A program made the translations under genes and the position numbers. DNA of 64,000 nt from Roseateles depolymerans (lineage in GTDB: Bacteria; Pseudomonadota; Gammaproteobacteria; Burkholderiales; Burkholderiaceae_C), in the NCBI RefSeq assembly GCF_003387155.1, contig NZ_QUMT01000005.1:248001-312000 (forward strand), read 5' to 3'. Shown piece after piece: positions 1 to 8,957 of this stretch; position 1 is the stretch's first letter; the number at the start of each line of letters is the position of its first letter. The notes under the pieces were generated by a model that saw only the letters and a list, made by a program, of their open reading frames with translations, made no database searches and was not told where the DNA came from.

Positions 1-926
1 GGGAGCTGTCGGGCGTGGAGGTCGGGCTGCTGTATGCCTTCCTGGCCTACATCGCGCGAGTGGTGGAGCCGCTGATCCAGATCACCATGCAGTTCAGCCA
101 GCTGCAGCAGGCCCTGGTGGCGGCCTCGCGGGTGCGGGCGCTGCTGCGCGAGCCGGTGCCGGCGACGCAGCAACAGGCGTCGCTGACGGTGCCGCACGGC
201 GCCATCCACTTCGACCATGTGAGCTTTGGCTACAAGCCGGACCAGCCGGTGCTGCAGAACCTGGACCTGAAGATCGAGGCCGGCAGTTTCGTGGGCATTG
301 CGGGGCACACCGGGTCCGGCAAGTCGACGCTGCTGGCTTTGCTGCTGCGCTTTTATTCACCCGGTGCCGGGCGGATTCTGGTGGATGGGCAGCCGCTGGC
401 GCAGTTGCCGGACGAGGCCTTCCATCAGGCGGTGGGGCTGGTGCCGCAGGAGCCGTATCTGGTGGCCGGCACGGTGCGGGACAACATTCGCATGGGCCGC
501 GCCATCAGCGACGAGCGGCTGGAAGCCGCCGCCAAGGCGGCCCGGGCGTATGACTTCCTGTCAGCGCTGCCGCAGGGGTGGGACAGCCGGCTGGGGGATG
601 GCGGGCTGGCGGTCTCGACCGGGCAGAAGCAGTTGATCGCGCTGGCGCGTGCGCTGGCCGGCGACCCACGCATCCTGCTACTGGATGAAGCGACGGCCAA
701 CATCGACAGCGCCACCGAAGCGCAGGTGAGCGAAGCGCTGCGTGCCTTGCGCGGCCAGGTGACGGTGGTGGCGATTGCGCACCGGCTGTCCACCATCCGC
801 GAAGCCGATCAGATCGTGGTGCTGAACCACGGCCGTCTGTCGGAACGCGGCACGCATGAAGCGCTGATGGCGATCGATGGCGGGATCTATCAGCGGCTGG
901 TGCAGTTGCAGGCGCTTGAGGACTGA
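1..926 (+). CDS. ABC exporter, C-terminal part (MdlB-like), 5' truncated
   Basis: The reading frame is open from the window edge (first full codon at base 3), so the start lies outside the window. What remains is the end of a transmembrane domain followed by a full nucleotide-binding domain. Counting from the GTG at 15, Walker A GHTGSGKST is at about residues 97-105, the signature has the variant form STGQKQ at 201-206, Walker B ILLLDEATA is at 220-228, and an H-loop (IAHRLST) follows. The STGQKQ form is typical of the MdlA/MdlB (SmdAB) multidrug half-transporters, which work as heterodimers in the inner membrane. The partner is probably upstream of the window. The family is certain and the subfamily is inferred. 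Confidence 0.9.
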   Translation, partial: ELSGVEVGLLYAFLAYIARVVEPLIQITMQFSQLQQALVAASRVRALLREPVPATQQQASLTVPHGAIHFDHVSFGYKPDQPVLQNLDLKIEAGSFVGIAGHTGSGKSTLLALLLRFYSPGAGRILVDGQPLAQLPDEAFHQAVGLVPQEPYLVAGTVRDNIRMGRAISDERLEAAAKAARAYDFLSALPQGWDSRLGDGGLAVSTGQKQLIALARALAGDPRILLLDEATANIDSATEAQVSEALRALRGQVTVVAIAHRLSTIREADQIVVLNHGRLSERGTHEALMAIDGGIYQRLVQLQALED

Positions 927-1042
927 CCCTGTGCAGGCCGGTTCCGGCCCGTTCCGGTTAGTTCCGGCCAATCCCGGCCAGAAGCACGGTCAGGTTCATG
1001 AGTCGGAGATCTCAAGCAAGCTCTCGGGAGTCTAGAGCCTGC

Positions 1043-1294
1043 TCAGCGGGCGTCGGCCACCACCACCGTGGTTTCGCTCCGTGCCGACGTTGACGCCAGC
1101 GTGGCGCTGCGCCCGGCCGTGCTGTTCGCGACTTGCTGCGCCTGCAGCTGGTGCAGCCGCGCGACGCGGTCACTCTTGGCCCGGAATTCAGAGGGTTTGA
1201 CCCAGGCCCCCATTGACGCGGAGCTTGCCGCCGCGGCGCCGACCATCAGCACCGCCACAAGATCCAGCAGCCGTTCATTTGACAGAATCCGCAT
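1043..1294 (-). CDS. Small hypothetical protein with one membrane segment
   Basis: A protein of 83 residues is read from the ATG at 1294, which has a GGGGAG ribosome-binding site eight bases upstream. A longer frame upstream to 1387 is open, but its extra residues are Arg/Pro-rich and look non-coding. Residues about 8-30 form one hydrophobic segment (LLDLVAVLMVGAAAASSA), and the rest is a short polar tail, so it may be anchored in the inner membrane. No family was recognised. The gene stands alone on the minus strand, with about 200 bases of plain sequence on its upstream side. Confidence 0.45.
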   Translation of the reverse strand: MRILSNERLLDLVAVLMVGAAAASSASMGAWVKPSEFRAKSDRVARLHQLQAQQVANSTAGRSATLASTSARSETTVVVADAR

Positions 1295-1494
1295 GGCACA
1301 TCTCCCCGCCATGAAAGGCGTCTCCCGAGGTGACCTGGAACCGCGCCGCCCTTGTGGGGATGACGCGGAGGACGGAGCCCTTGTCACCGGGCCCTTGGGG
1401 AGAACTGTAGGACGGACGTCCGCGCAAGGAAAGTCCGTGCCAGCCTGAATCGGCTGTGCTGAGATTGCCTACAGCGGAGGTTTAGCGGGGGGGT

Positions 1495-1680
1495 TTAGAG
1501 CAGCCGGGCCACGGTTTCCAGCACCAGCACCGCAAAGGCGCCGATGCCAGCGATCACCGTCCACTTGACCAGCACGATGCCGCGCCAGCGCCAGACGGGG
1601 TTACGGGTGCCCACATACACCGCAAAGCAAACAAGGCCTGCTGCCAGCAAAAGCCCGATTACCAGCCGGATCACCATCAT
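1495..1680 (-). CDS. Small two-helix membrane protein
   Basis: A protein of 61 residues with two hydrophobic helices (about residues 3-23 and 36-58) separated by a short Trp/Arg-rich loop (NPVWRWRG). The compact two-helix layout and absence of rare codons fit a real small inner-membrane protein of unknown function. It lies downstream of lpxC on the same strand, separated by 128 bases. No strong ribosome-binding site is visible before the tandem ATG codons, so the start is uncertain. Confidence 0.55.
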   Translation of the reverse strand: MMVIRLVIGLLLAAGLVCFAVYVGTRNPVWRWRGIVLVKWTVIAGIGAFAVLVLETVARLL

Positions 1681-1808
1681 GGCGGAGCTGTCCTGTCAGT
1701 CATGCGCGCCATGGAATCTGGCGTCGAATCTTGCGCACGGAGCCAGGTCTGAACCCGGCTCGGGATGCGGCGCACACTTTGCCGTCACTAAGCAGCGCGT
1801 CAGGTTTT

Positions 1809-2744
1809 TCACCACGCTGGCGCCAGCTCCGCGAACCCCGGGGGAGCTTCCCGTTCATCCTCAAAAGTGACGATGTCGTAGGCCTCGGCGTCCTTGAGCA
1901 GCTCGCGCAGCAGCAGGTTGTTGAGGGCGTGGCCGCCCTTGAACGAGGTGTAGGCCGCCAGCAGCGGGTGGCCCACCACCTGCATGTCGCCGATGGCGTC
2001 CAGGATCTTGTGCTTCACGAATTCATCGTCGTAGCGCAGGCCTTCCGAGTTCAGCACCCGGTAGTCGTCCACCACGATGGCGTTGTCCATGCTGCCGCCC
2101 AGGGTGAGGCCGCGCGAGCGCATCAGCTCGATGTCCTTGGTCATGCCAAAGGTGCGGGCCCGGGCGATCTCGCGCTTGTAGCCGCCGCTGCCCATGTCGA
2201 AGACATATTGCTGGCCGGTGGCTGCCACGGCCGGATTGTCGAACTCGATCTCGAAGCTGAGGGTGTAGCCGTGATGCGGCACCAGCCGCGCCCACATCAG
2301 GCTCTTGCCTTCGCCGCGGCGCACTTCCACCGGCTTCTTCACGCGAAGAAACTGCTTGGGCGCGTCCTGCAGCTCGATGCCGGCGGACTGCAGCAGGAAG
2401 ACATAGCTCGCCGCCGAGCCGTCCAGCACCGGGACTTCATCGGCATTGATGTCGATCATCAGGTTGTCCAGACCCAGGCCGGCGCAGGCCGACAGCAGAT
2501 GCTCGATGGTCTGCACCTTGGGCTGTCCCGGATCCCCGTCCGGGCTGATGGTGGTGGCCATGCGGGTGTCGCAGACATTGGTCGTGCGCACCGGAATGTC
2601 CACCGGCTGCGCCAGGTCCACCCGCCGGAAGACGATGCCGGTGCCCGGCGCCGCCGGACGCAGGGTGATTTCCACCTTCTGGCCACTGTGGATGCCCACG
2701 CCGACGGCACGGGTCAGCGACTTGAGGGTTCTTTGCTTCAGCAT
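1809..2744 (-). CDS. lpxC: UDP-3-O-acyl-N-acetylglucosamine deacetylase LpxC
   Basis: LpxC is the zinc hydrolase that carries out the first committed step of lipid A synthesis, removing acetate from UDP-3-O-acyl-GlcNAc in the cytoplasm. The 311-residue length matches the family. Zinc ligands are visible: His82 in EHLLSA, and His245 and Asp249 in HKILDAIGD. The general acid/base pair is Glu81 and His272 (KGGHALNN). The ATG at 2744 is preceded by GGGAGA with eight-base spacing; a frame extending to 2771 would run into the end of the histidine kinase. lpxC closes the dcw region as in many proteobacteria, but here a histidine kinase separates it from ftsZ. Confidence 0.97.
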   Translation of the reverse strand: MLKQRTLKSLTRAVGVGIHSGQKVEITLRPAAPGTGIVFRRVDLAQPVDIPVRTTNVCDTRMATTISPDGDPGQPKVQTIEHLLSACAGLGLDNLMIDINADEVPVLDGSAASYVFLLQSAGIELQDAPKQFLRVKKPVEVRRGEGKSLMWARLVPHHGYTLSFEIEFDNPAVAATGQQYVFDMGSGGYKREIARARTFGMTKDIELMRSRGLTLGGSMDNAIVVDDYRVLNSEGLRYDDEFVKHKILDAIGDMQVVGHPLLAAYTSFKGGHALNNLLLRELLKDAEAYDIVTFEDEREAPPGFAELAPAW

Positions 2745-2767
2745 GCCGTCATTCTCCCAAAAGCGCG

Positions 2768-4957
2768 TCAACCCTGCTGAAGCGAAGGTTCCGGTTCCGT
2801 GCGTTCTACCGGGAGACGCAGGGTGACCACGGTCCCGTGGCCGGGGCTGCTGTCCACCCGCAGGCTGCCGCCGAGCTGGCGCGCCCGGCGCTGCAGGCCG
2901 CGCAGGCCGCGTCCGGCAGTGACCTGCTGGATGTCGAAGCCCTCCCCGTCATCCTCGACCCGGATCTCGACCTTGCGACCCAGGTCCCGGGTGACCACGC
3001 GCACGCGGGTGGCGCGGGCATGTTTGAGGGCGTTGGTGAGCGCTTCCTGCATCAGCCGCAGCACATGCAGCGCATCGGGCGGCTCCAGCCATTCCAGCAC
3101 CGGCAGGTCGTGCACGTCCCATTCCAGCCGCAGGCCGCCGAGCTGCAGCCGTTTGCCCAGGCGGTAGCGCATGGTGGCCAGCAGGGAGACCAGGTCATGC
3201 CCCACCGGCTCGAGCGAGTCGATGACCAGGCGCAGGTCGTCCACGCATTCCCGCAGCACGGTCACGACCTGGTCCTGCGCCATGGAGCCCTGTTCGACGG
3301 CGACCATGGCGGAGAGCAGCGACGAACCGAGGCCGTCGTGCATGTCCTGCATGATGCGCTGGCGCTCGAGCAGCAGCGCCTGCTGGCGTTCGACCTCGCG
3401 CAGCTTGTCGTGCTGGGCCTTGAGCTGTTCGCTTTGCTCATGCAGGCGCGTGGCCAGTTCCTCGTTGGCCTGCTCCACGCCGCGCAAGGCCTGGATGTAG
3501 CGGTGCTGCACCGCATAGAGGAAGCTGGCCAAAATGACCAGGGTGGCGAAGGGCATGAGGTAGATGTGCTCCGGCCACCACCAGCCGGCCAGCAGGCCCA
3601 GGTCGTGGATGGCCAGGCCAATGCCGATGACCAGCGCGGTGGCGATGAGCTTGAGCTCCCGGCTGCCCTGGCGCCAGGCGATGTTGGCAACGAAGGCGGT
3701 ACCGGCCAGGCCGACCACCGCATTGCAGATGTGCATCATCACCAGCATGTCCATGCCGCGGCCCCACAGCGGGAGGGAGACGATGCTGGCGATGAGGACA
3801 AAGGCGGTGATGGTGCGCTCGAAGCGGTCGAAGCGTCTTCGCGCAAAGCGCAAGGCAAAGAGGAAGGTGAGCAGCATCACCCAGGACATGGACGCATGGG
3901 TGATCCACCAGAACCATTCGAGGGCCTCGCGGGTGCGGGGCAGGTCGAGGTGGTAGTGGAGGTTGCGGACCAGCCAGGCGACGCTGGCCAGCGCGAAGAG
4001 CAGGTAGGCGGGGTCTTCGCGGCGTTTGAACCAGAGGACGAGGGCAAACAGACCCAGGGTGACCAGGGTGAGGCTGGTGGCCTGGGGGACGCCGATCTGC
4101 AGGACCCAGCGGCGGTCGTGGCGCGGTTCGAGGTCTTCGCGGGCGCCGAGCCAGACGCTGGAGACGGCGTAGTAGAGGCCCTGCATGACCGGGACGGCGA
4201 TGACGACTTCGATTTCGCGTTCGTCGCGCAGTTCAGTGAGGGCGGCGGGCAGGACGACCCAGAGGGGGCGCACCCATTGTTCGCGGGCGCCGGACTGATT
4301 GTCGAAGACGGGGCGCCAGCCGGTGTCGGTGCGGACGAGGACGGCCGCGGCCTGGGCGACGAGGCGCGGCATGTAGAGCGCCACGCTGGTAGGCCAGCGG
4401 CCCTGCGGAGGGGCGTAGCGGATGCGGTACCAGCGCATCTGGTAGCGGCTGTTGGCAGGGACGTCCTGGGTGGCTTCGCGTTGGCGGACGTCGGGGAGGG
4501 TGACGGGGGACCAGGCGGTGTTGGCGTCGGGGGGGAGCAGGTCGGCGGGGAGTTGGCCGGCGCCGCCGTCCATGGAGCGCAAGGCACTGCGCCAAGCCTG
4601 CAGTTGGGCGACGGACCAGTCGCTGGTGGCCACAAGGGCCTCGGTGGCGCGTTGGGCGCCTGGGCCTTCGATCAAGCCATGGGTCGCCGTGGGGTCGAGA
4701 CCGGTGCCGGCGCTCGCCGCAGGCGTGCCTTCGGTCGCGAGGACGCCCAGCAGGCTCGGGGGGGTGTTGGCGCCGACGTCCAGGCCAGGGGGCGCGGTCT
4801 GTGTGAGGGAAGCTGCGGGGGGCGCTGTTGTCGATGCAGTGGATGCGGTGGCTGGCGGGGCTGCGGAGGACAGCATCAACGTCAGCAGCGGCAACACCAG
4901 CATCAACAGCCGCAAACCCAGGGCCCCCGCGTACGCACCCCTCCATCGGCGCACCAT
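2768..4957 (-). CDS. Sensor histidine kinase with 7TMR-DISM type membrane domain
   Basis: A kinase of about 729 residues. The N-terminus is a signal/anchor segment ([15 protein letters not shown]), followed by an Ala/Thr/Pro-rich stretch, a periplasmic region of about 300 residues, and a block of seven hydrophobic helices (about residues 290-490). A coiled coil then leads to a HisKA_3 dimerisation domain with phospho-acceptor His540 in MHDGLGSS, and a HATPase_c domain with N-box [10 protein letters not shown] and G-box DDGEGFD. HisKA_3 kinases normally pair with NarL-type regulators; none is in the window. An alternative start at 5005 has a better ribosome-binding site, but both that ATG and its ribosome-binding site lie inside the hairpin repeat at 4973-5077, so the later ATG is preferred. 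The stop is 23 bases before lpxC. Confidence 0.88.
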   Translation of the reverse strand: MVRRWRGAYAGALGLRLLMLVLPLLTLMLSSAAPPATASTASTTAPPAASLTQTAPPGLDVGANTPPSLLGVLATEGTPAASAGTGLDPTATHGLIEGPGAQRATEALVATSDWSVAQLQAWRSALRSMDGGAGQLPADLLPPDANTAWSPVTLPDVRQREATQDVPANSRYQMRWYRIRYAPPQGRWPTSVALYMPRLVAQAAAVLVRTDTGWRPVFDNQSGAREQWVRPLWVVLPAALTELRDEREIEVVIAVPVMQGLYYAVSSVWLGAREDLEPRHDRRWVLQIGVPQATSLTLVTLGLFALVLWFKRREDPAYLLFALASVAWLVRNLHYHLDLPRTREALEWFWWITHASMSWVMLLTFLFALRFARRRFDRFERTITAFVLIASIVSLPLWGRGMDMLVMMHICNAVVGLAGTAFVANIAWRQGSRELKLIATALVIGIGLAIHDLGLLAGWWWPEHIYLMPFATLVILASFLYAVQHRYIQALRGVEQANEELATRLHEQSEQLKAQHDKLREVERQQALLLERQRIMQDMHDGLGSSLLSAMVAVEQGSMAQDQVVTVLRECVDDLRLVIDSLEPVGHDLVSLLATMRYRLGKRLQLGGLRLEWDVHDLPVLEWLEPPDALHVLRLMQEALTNALKHARATRVRVVTRDLGRKVEIRVEDDGEGFDIQQVTAGRGLRGLQRRARQLGGSLRVDSSPGHGTVVTLRLPVERTEPEPSLQQG

Positions 4958-4972
4958 CCTCTGACTGCGCCC

Positions 4973-5077
4973 GCATGCCAACAGGGCGGGGGGTATTTGC
5001 TCCATGTCATTCCTGTCCGGCTTCGCCGGCCATTCCCTTCTTAACTTCCGCAAATACCCCCCGCCCTGTCGGCATGC
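4973..5077 (-). repeat. Variable-arm hairpin repeat, copy A
   Basis: Arms of 27 bases (4973-4999 and 5051-5077) are complementary at 26 positions. The one exception is A.C on the plus strand and G.U on the minus strand. They enclose a 51-base core (5000-5050) that on the minus strand begins CGGAAGTTAAG, has an inner hairpin CCGGC-GAA-GCCGG and ends GACATGGAG. The same core occurs in copies B, D and, with a 68-base insert, C; copy E keeps the ends. The arms of the five copies differ in sequence. Outer flanks on the minus strand are ACTCGAG before and GCGCAGTCAGAG after, shared with copy C. It lies between the ftsZ terminator and the histidine kinase. Confidence 0.9.
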
Positions 5078-5400
5078 TCGAGTCGTGCACTTCCTCGGGC
5101 TCAACCGGCGCGGCTCTTCAGGGGGGGACATTCGCTTCGAAACGCGTCATTCGCGCGGCGCGGCAACTATGCCCAACTTCTCATGGACACACGAGCCCGG
5201 AATTGCAACAAGCGATCCCCGGACACCGTCCACTTGCGGGGGCCACTCTTTCCCACCCTCCTCCCCTCCACGTCTGCTCCGCCAGCACAAACATGCGCTG
5301 ACCCTCTACGGATCACCATCCATCATGGGAACGGTTTGGGTACAGGTGCCAGATGGCGCGGGAACAGATGAGCTCATCCGCCATCAGGAATCAGTGGGCG
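5078..5400. other. Intergenic region without a recognised gene
   Basis: About 320 bases between hairpin copy A and the terminator after ftsZ. Both strands have open frames in this GC-rich sequence, but none has a ribosome-binding site joined to a protein-like composition. The sequence around 5190-5330 is less GC-rich than its surroundings. Nothing further is seen. Confidence 0.5.
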
Positions 5401-5434
5401 AAAAGAAAAAAGGCCATGCCGGGAGGCATGGCCT
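5401..5434 (-). terminator. Rho-independent terminator after ftsZ
   Basis: On the minus strand an 11-bp stem AAGGCCATGCC with a four-base loop is followed by the T-rich run TTTTTTCTTTT. It lies about 60 bases after the ftsZ stop and would end the dcw transcript, separating it from the histidine kinase and lpxC. Confidence 0.85.
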
Positions 5435-5494
5435 TGATCGCTGATGGTGAGCAGTGGGGGGCGGGGTCAGGCCGCCGCCATCCCCATCGGGATC

Positions 5495-6733
5495 TCAGTC
5501 CGCCTGCTTGCGCAGGAAGGCCGGAATCTCGATTTCGTCCATGCCGTTGGACGAGAGCGCCTCGACCTTGGCAGCCGCAGTGCGGCCATGGCGCCAGACG
5601 CTCGGCACGTTCATGCTGCCGAAGTCCTGGGCGGTCATGGTGGCCGCAGGCGTGGCGGGGCCGGAAGCAGCGGCAGAACCGGGCATGACGACGGGCTGGG
5701 TCAGCACCGGCATGTTGTCCGTGCCCGTGCGCAGCGTGGTGGTCTGTTGGACCACCTGCAGCGGTTGCTGGGCGCGGCCGCGCTGGCTCAGGCCAGTGGC
5801 GATGACGGTGACGCGCAGCTGGTCGCCCAGGCTTTCGTCGTAGGCCGTGCCGTAGATGATGTGCGCATCTTCAGCGGCGTAACGCTTGATGGTGGTCATC
5901 GCGTTGCGGCTTTCGGCCAGCTTGAAGTTGGCGCGGCTGGCCGCGATCAGGACCAGCACACCGCGGGCGCCGGAGAGGTCGATGCCTTCCAGCAGCGGGC
6001 AGGCAACAGCCAGTTCGGCAGCCTTGGTGGCGCGGTCAGGACCGGCCGCAACAGCCGTGCCCATCATCGCCTTGCCGGGCTCGCTCATGACGGTCTTGAC
6101 GTCTTCGAAGTCGACGTTGACCAGGCCCGGCATGTGAATGATGTCGGAGATGCCGCCGACCGCATTCTTCAGCACGTCGTTGGCGTGCGCGAAAGCCTGG
6201 TCCTGCGTGACGTCGTCACCCAGCACTTCCAGCAGCTTGTCGTTCAGCACCACGATCAACGAGTCGACGTTGGCTTCGAGTTCGGCCAGGCCCAGGTCGG
6301 CCGCCTTGGAGCGACGCGAGCCCTCAAATTCGAACGGCTTGGTGACCACGCCCACCGTCAGGATGCCCATTTCGCGTGCAACGCGGGCAATGACCGGCGC
6401 AGCGCCCGTGCCAGTGCCGCCGCCCATGCCTGCCGTGATGAACAGCATGTGGGCGCCCGCGATCGATTCGCGGATGCGCGCTTCGGCCTCTTCGGCAGCA
6501 GTGCGGCCCACCTCCGGCTTGGCGCCGGCGCCCAGGCCGGTATGGCCCAGTTGCAGGAGCTGATCTGCCTTGGAACGGTTCAGGGCCTGAGCGTCGGTGT
6601 TCGCAACCACGAATTCCACACCCTGCACACCCTGCGCAATCATGTGTTCAACCGCGTTGCCGCCGCCGCCGCCGACACCGATCACCTTGATCTGCGTGCC
6701 CTGATCAAACTCTTCGATCATCTCGATGGCCAT
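5495..6733 (-). CDS. ftsZ: Cell division GTPase FtsZ
   Basis: FtsZ is the tubulin-like GTPase that polymerises into the cytokinetic Z ring. The 412-residue product has the tubulin signature GGGTGTG at about 104-110, the N-terminal glycine loop GVGGGGGNAVEH at 19-30, the NVDFEDVKTVM segment, and a C-terminal membrane-adaptor peptide EIEIPAFLRKQ that binds FtsA and ZipA-type partners. The linker before it (about residues 320-395) is Ala/Thr/Met-rich, as usual. The ATG at 6733 has a strong AGGAGG six bases upstream. It is the last gene of the dcw cluster, with a 122-base gap from ftsA, long enough for an extra promoter. Confidence 0.98.
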   Translation of the reverse strand: MAIEMIEEFDQGTQIKVIGVGGGGGNAVEHMIAQGVQGVEFVVANTDAQALNRSKADQLLQLGHTGLGAGAKPEVGRTAAEEAEARIRESIAGAHMLFITAGMGGGTGTGAAPVIARVAREMGILTVGVVTKPFEFEGSRRSKAADLGLAELEANVDSLIVVLNDKLLEVLGDDVTQDQAFAHANDVLKNAVGGISDIIHMPGLVNVDFEDVKTVMSEPGKAMMGTAVAAGPDRATKAAELAVACPLLEGIDLSGARGVLVLIAASRANFKLAESRNAMTTIKRYAAEDAHIIYGTAYDESLGDQLRVTVIATGLSQRGRAQQPLQVVQQTTTLRTGTDNMPVLTQPVVMPGSAAASGPATPAATMTAQDFGSMNVPSVWRHGRTAAAKVEALSSNGMDEIEIPAFLRKQAD

Positions 6734-6855
6734 ATCAAACCTCCTGTCCATATTGTGCAACTACCATCAGCGAAAATGAAGTGGCTTGGCCACATTTTTG
6801 ACACTCATTCCGGGGCCAAATCCCGACGACTGATCCAGAATGAGTCAGGAAAAAA

Positions 6856-8085
6856 CTAGAAATTTCCAAGGAACCAGTCCTTGGCACGTCCAAACAACGT
6901 CTTGACCGAGCCCGCCTGCTGCGCCGCCTTGAAACCCCGCGTCCGCGACAGCCGCGCTTCCTCCAGCAACCCCATGACCGTCGCCGATCGCGGATTGGCC
7001 ACCATGTCGAACAAGGCGCCGCTGTAGGTGGGATTTCCCCGGCGTACAGGTTTCAGGAAAATGTCCTCCGCCAGTTCCACCATTCCCGGCATCACCGACG
7101 AGCCGCCCGACAACACAATTCCGGACGACAACAGCTCCTCGTAACCCGATTCCCGGATGACCTGTTGAACCAAGGAGAAGATTTCCTCCACGCGCGGTTC
7201 AATGACGCCGGCCAAAGCCTGCTTGGAGAGCATTCGGGGGGCCCGGTCACCCAAACCAGGGACTTCCACCTGATCCGCCGGGTCCGCCAGCAATTGCTTG
7301 GCCACGCCATGCTCGACCTTGATTTCCTCGGCATCCTTGGTCGGCGTGCGCAGCGCCATGGCGATATCGCTGGTAATCAGGTCCCCGGCAATCGGAATCA
7401 CCGCGGTGTGCCGAATGGAGCCGCCCGTGAAAATCGCCACGTCCGTGGTGCCGGCACCGATGTCCACCAGCGCAACGCCCAGGTCCCGCTCGTCGGAAGT
7501 TAGTGCTGCCAAACTGGAAGCGCTTGGATTCAGAACGAGTTGCTCCACCTCCAGGCCACAGCGGCGGACGCACTTGACGATGTTCTCCGCCGCACTCTGG
7601 GCCCCGGTCACGATATGGACCTTGACCTCCAGGCGGCCGCCGCTCATGCCAATGGGCTCTTTCACCTCATGGCCGTCAATGACAAATTCCTGGGGCTCGA
7701 CCAAAAGCAGTCGCTGGTCATTCGGGATATTGATGGCCTTGGCAGTTTCCACCACCCGCGCCACATCCACCGGCGTGACTTCCTTGTCCCGCACGATGAC
7801 CATGCCGGTGGAGTTCTGGCCGCGGATATGGCTGCCGGTAATCCCGGTGAAAACCCTCGAGATCCGGCAGTCGGCCATCATTTCGGCCTCTTTCAGGGCC
7901 TGCTGGATGGACTGGACGGTGGCATCAATATTGACCACCACGCCCCGCTTGAGTCCGTGGCTGGGTGCAACCCCCAGGCCGGCAATGCGCAATTCCCCAT
8001 TGCCCATCACTTCGGCCACCACCGCCATGATCTTGGCGGTGCCAATGTCCAAACCAACGACCAAATCCTTGTATTCCTTGGCCAT
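6856..8085 (-). CDS. ftsA: Cell division protein FtsA
   Basis: FtsA is the actin-like ATPase that tethers FtsZ filaments to the inner membrane. The product has 409 residues. The phosphate-binding motif VGLDIGTAKI (about 9-18), a second phosphate loop VDIGAGTTDVAIF and the adenosine motif SGIVLSGGSS are all visible. The C-terminal amphipathic membrane-targeting helix is LFGRAKDWFLGNF. The start MAKEYKDL at 8085 has GAGG upstream and begins eight bases after the ftsQ stop, so the two are translated together. Confidence 0.97.
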   Translation of the reverse strand: MAKEYKDLVVGLDIGTAKIMAVVAEVMGNGELRIAGLGVAPSHGLKRGVVVNIDATVQSIQQALKEAEMMADCRISRVFTGITGSHIRGQNSTGMVIVRDKEVTPVDVARVVETAKAINIPNDQRLLLVEPQEFVIDGHEVKEPIGMSGGRLEVKVHIVTGAQSAAENIVKCVRRCGLEVEQLVLNPSASSLAALTSDERDLGVALVDIGAGTTDVAIFTGGSIRHTAVIPIAGDLITSDIAMALRTPTKDAEEIKVEHGVAKQLLADPADQVEVPGLGDRAPRMLSKQALAGVIEPRVEEIFSLVQQVIRESGYEELLSSGIVLSGGSSVMPGMVELAEDIFLKPVRRGNPTYSGALFDMVANPRSATVMGLLEEARLSRTRGFKAAQQAGSVKTLFGRAKDWFLGNF

Positions 8086-8093
8086 GCCAGTCC

Positions 8094-8933
8094 TCAATTC
8101 TTCTTGGTAGCGCCTTTGGGCGCATTGGAAACGGTGGTCACCCCAGCCAACCGTACAGCGTAGCCCTGCTCATGTCGCAGGTCCGCAGAAATCATCGATG
8201 TCTGATAGCGGGCAGTAATCCGGGGAATGCTGTCCATAAATTGGGTATACCGGGCCACGACTTCCGCCTCAGTGCCACGGCCCAGTTCCACCACCCCGCC
8301 CTTTTCCAGCGTGACTTTCCAGGAACCGCGGCCCGACAAATCCAGCCGGTCCACGCCTTCATTCACCTTGGCGTGGCTGATCGGGTCCAGCTGTTTCCAC
8401 ATGGCCAGCATGGCCGCCGAGGTTTTGGCGGGGCCGGAGAGGGTGGGCAGGTCCTCGTCCTCCACATCCCCGAGGTTGGCCTCGAAGACCTCGCCAAAGG
8501 TGTTGACCAGGCGGGTGTCCACCACCGCATCACTGTCGGCATCCGCGTTGTCGGCCTTGGTTTCCCAGTAGGCGGCCGGACGGTGCTCTTCCAGGTGCAC
8601 CAGCAACTTGCGCGGGAAGATGCGCTGCACCGTGGCCCGCCGCACCCAGGGCACGGCCTCGAAGGCCTGCCGGGCATTCTGCAAATTCATCGTGACGAAA
8701 TTGCCGCGCAACCGGGGCAGTGCATTGGCCCGCAGCGAGGCGGTGCTGTTGCGCGTGACGTCGCCTTCCACCGTGATCGCCCCCACCGCAAAGAAGGGTT
8801 GCTGCACCAGCCACTGCAGGCCCGCGCCCACGCAGCCCAGCGTGACCAGCACCAACAGCAATGCCGCCACGCCGTTCATCACGCGGATGTCCGGCGGCAC
8901 TGGCTGCGGGGTGTAGGTGAAGGTGGCGCCCAT
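8094..8933 (-). CDS. ftsQ: Cell division protein FtsQ
   Basis: A bitopic divisome protein of 279 residues that links early and late division proteins and binds FtsL and FtsB. A short cytoplasmic N-terminus is followed by one transmembrane helix (about 18-40, VAALLLVLVTLGCVGAGL), then a POTRA domain beginning at FFAVGAITVEGDVTRNS, and the FtsQ beta domain. The gene lies between ddlB and ftsA in the expected order. The motif VPWVRRATVQRIFPRKLLVHLEEHRP is the usual POTRA/beta junction, cited here by its parts VPWVRRATV and PRKLLVHLEEHRP. Confidence 0.95.
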   Translation of the reverse strand: MGATFTYTPQPVPPDIRVMNGVAALLLVLVTLGCVGAGLQWLVQQPFFAVGAITVEGDVTRNSTASLRANALPRLRGNFVTMNLQNARQAFEAVPWVRRATVQRIFPRKLLVHLEEHRPAAYWETKADNADADSDAVVDTRLVNTFGEVFEANLGDVEDEDLPTLSGPAKTSAAMLAMWKQLDPISHAKVNEGVDRLDLSGRGSWKVTLEKGGVVELGRGTEAEVVARYTQFMDSIPRITARYQTSMISADLRHEQGYAVRLAGVTTVSNAPKGATKKN

Positions 8934-8957
8934 GGCTCGTGGTGGGGGACGGAGTCC

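Noticed and set aside
960-1000. Short TTCCGG-type repeats after the ABC transporter gene
   Set aside because: Only three or four degenerate hexamer-size matches in GC-rich sequence; not enough to call a repeat element.
2837-5044. A 735-codon plus-strand frame opposite the histidine kinase
   Set aside because: Antisense shadow; composition is Gly/Ala/Asp/His-biased and no motif is visible, while the minus strand encodes a complete kinase.
4973-5077. Hairpin repeats read as ordinary Rho-independent terminators
   Set aside because: The 45 to 119 base loop, the lack of a T-run after the stem and the position before gene starts as well as after gene ends argue against it; a true terminator for ftsZ is present separately at 5401.
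5004-5444. Plus-strand frames starting inside the hairpin repeat (MSFLSGFAGHS and similar in copies A, B and D)
   Set aside because: The shared peptide arises because the repeat core itself is conserved DNA; the frames diverge in the arms and beyond, so this is not a protein family.
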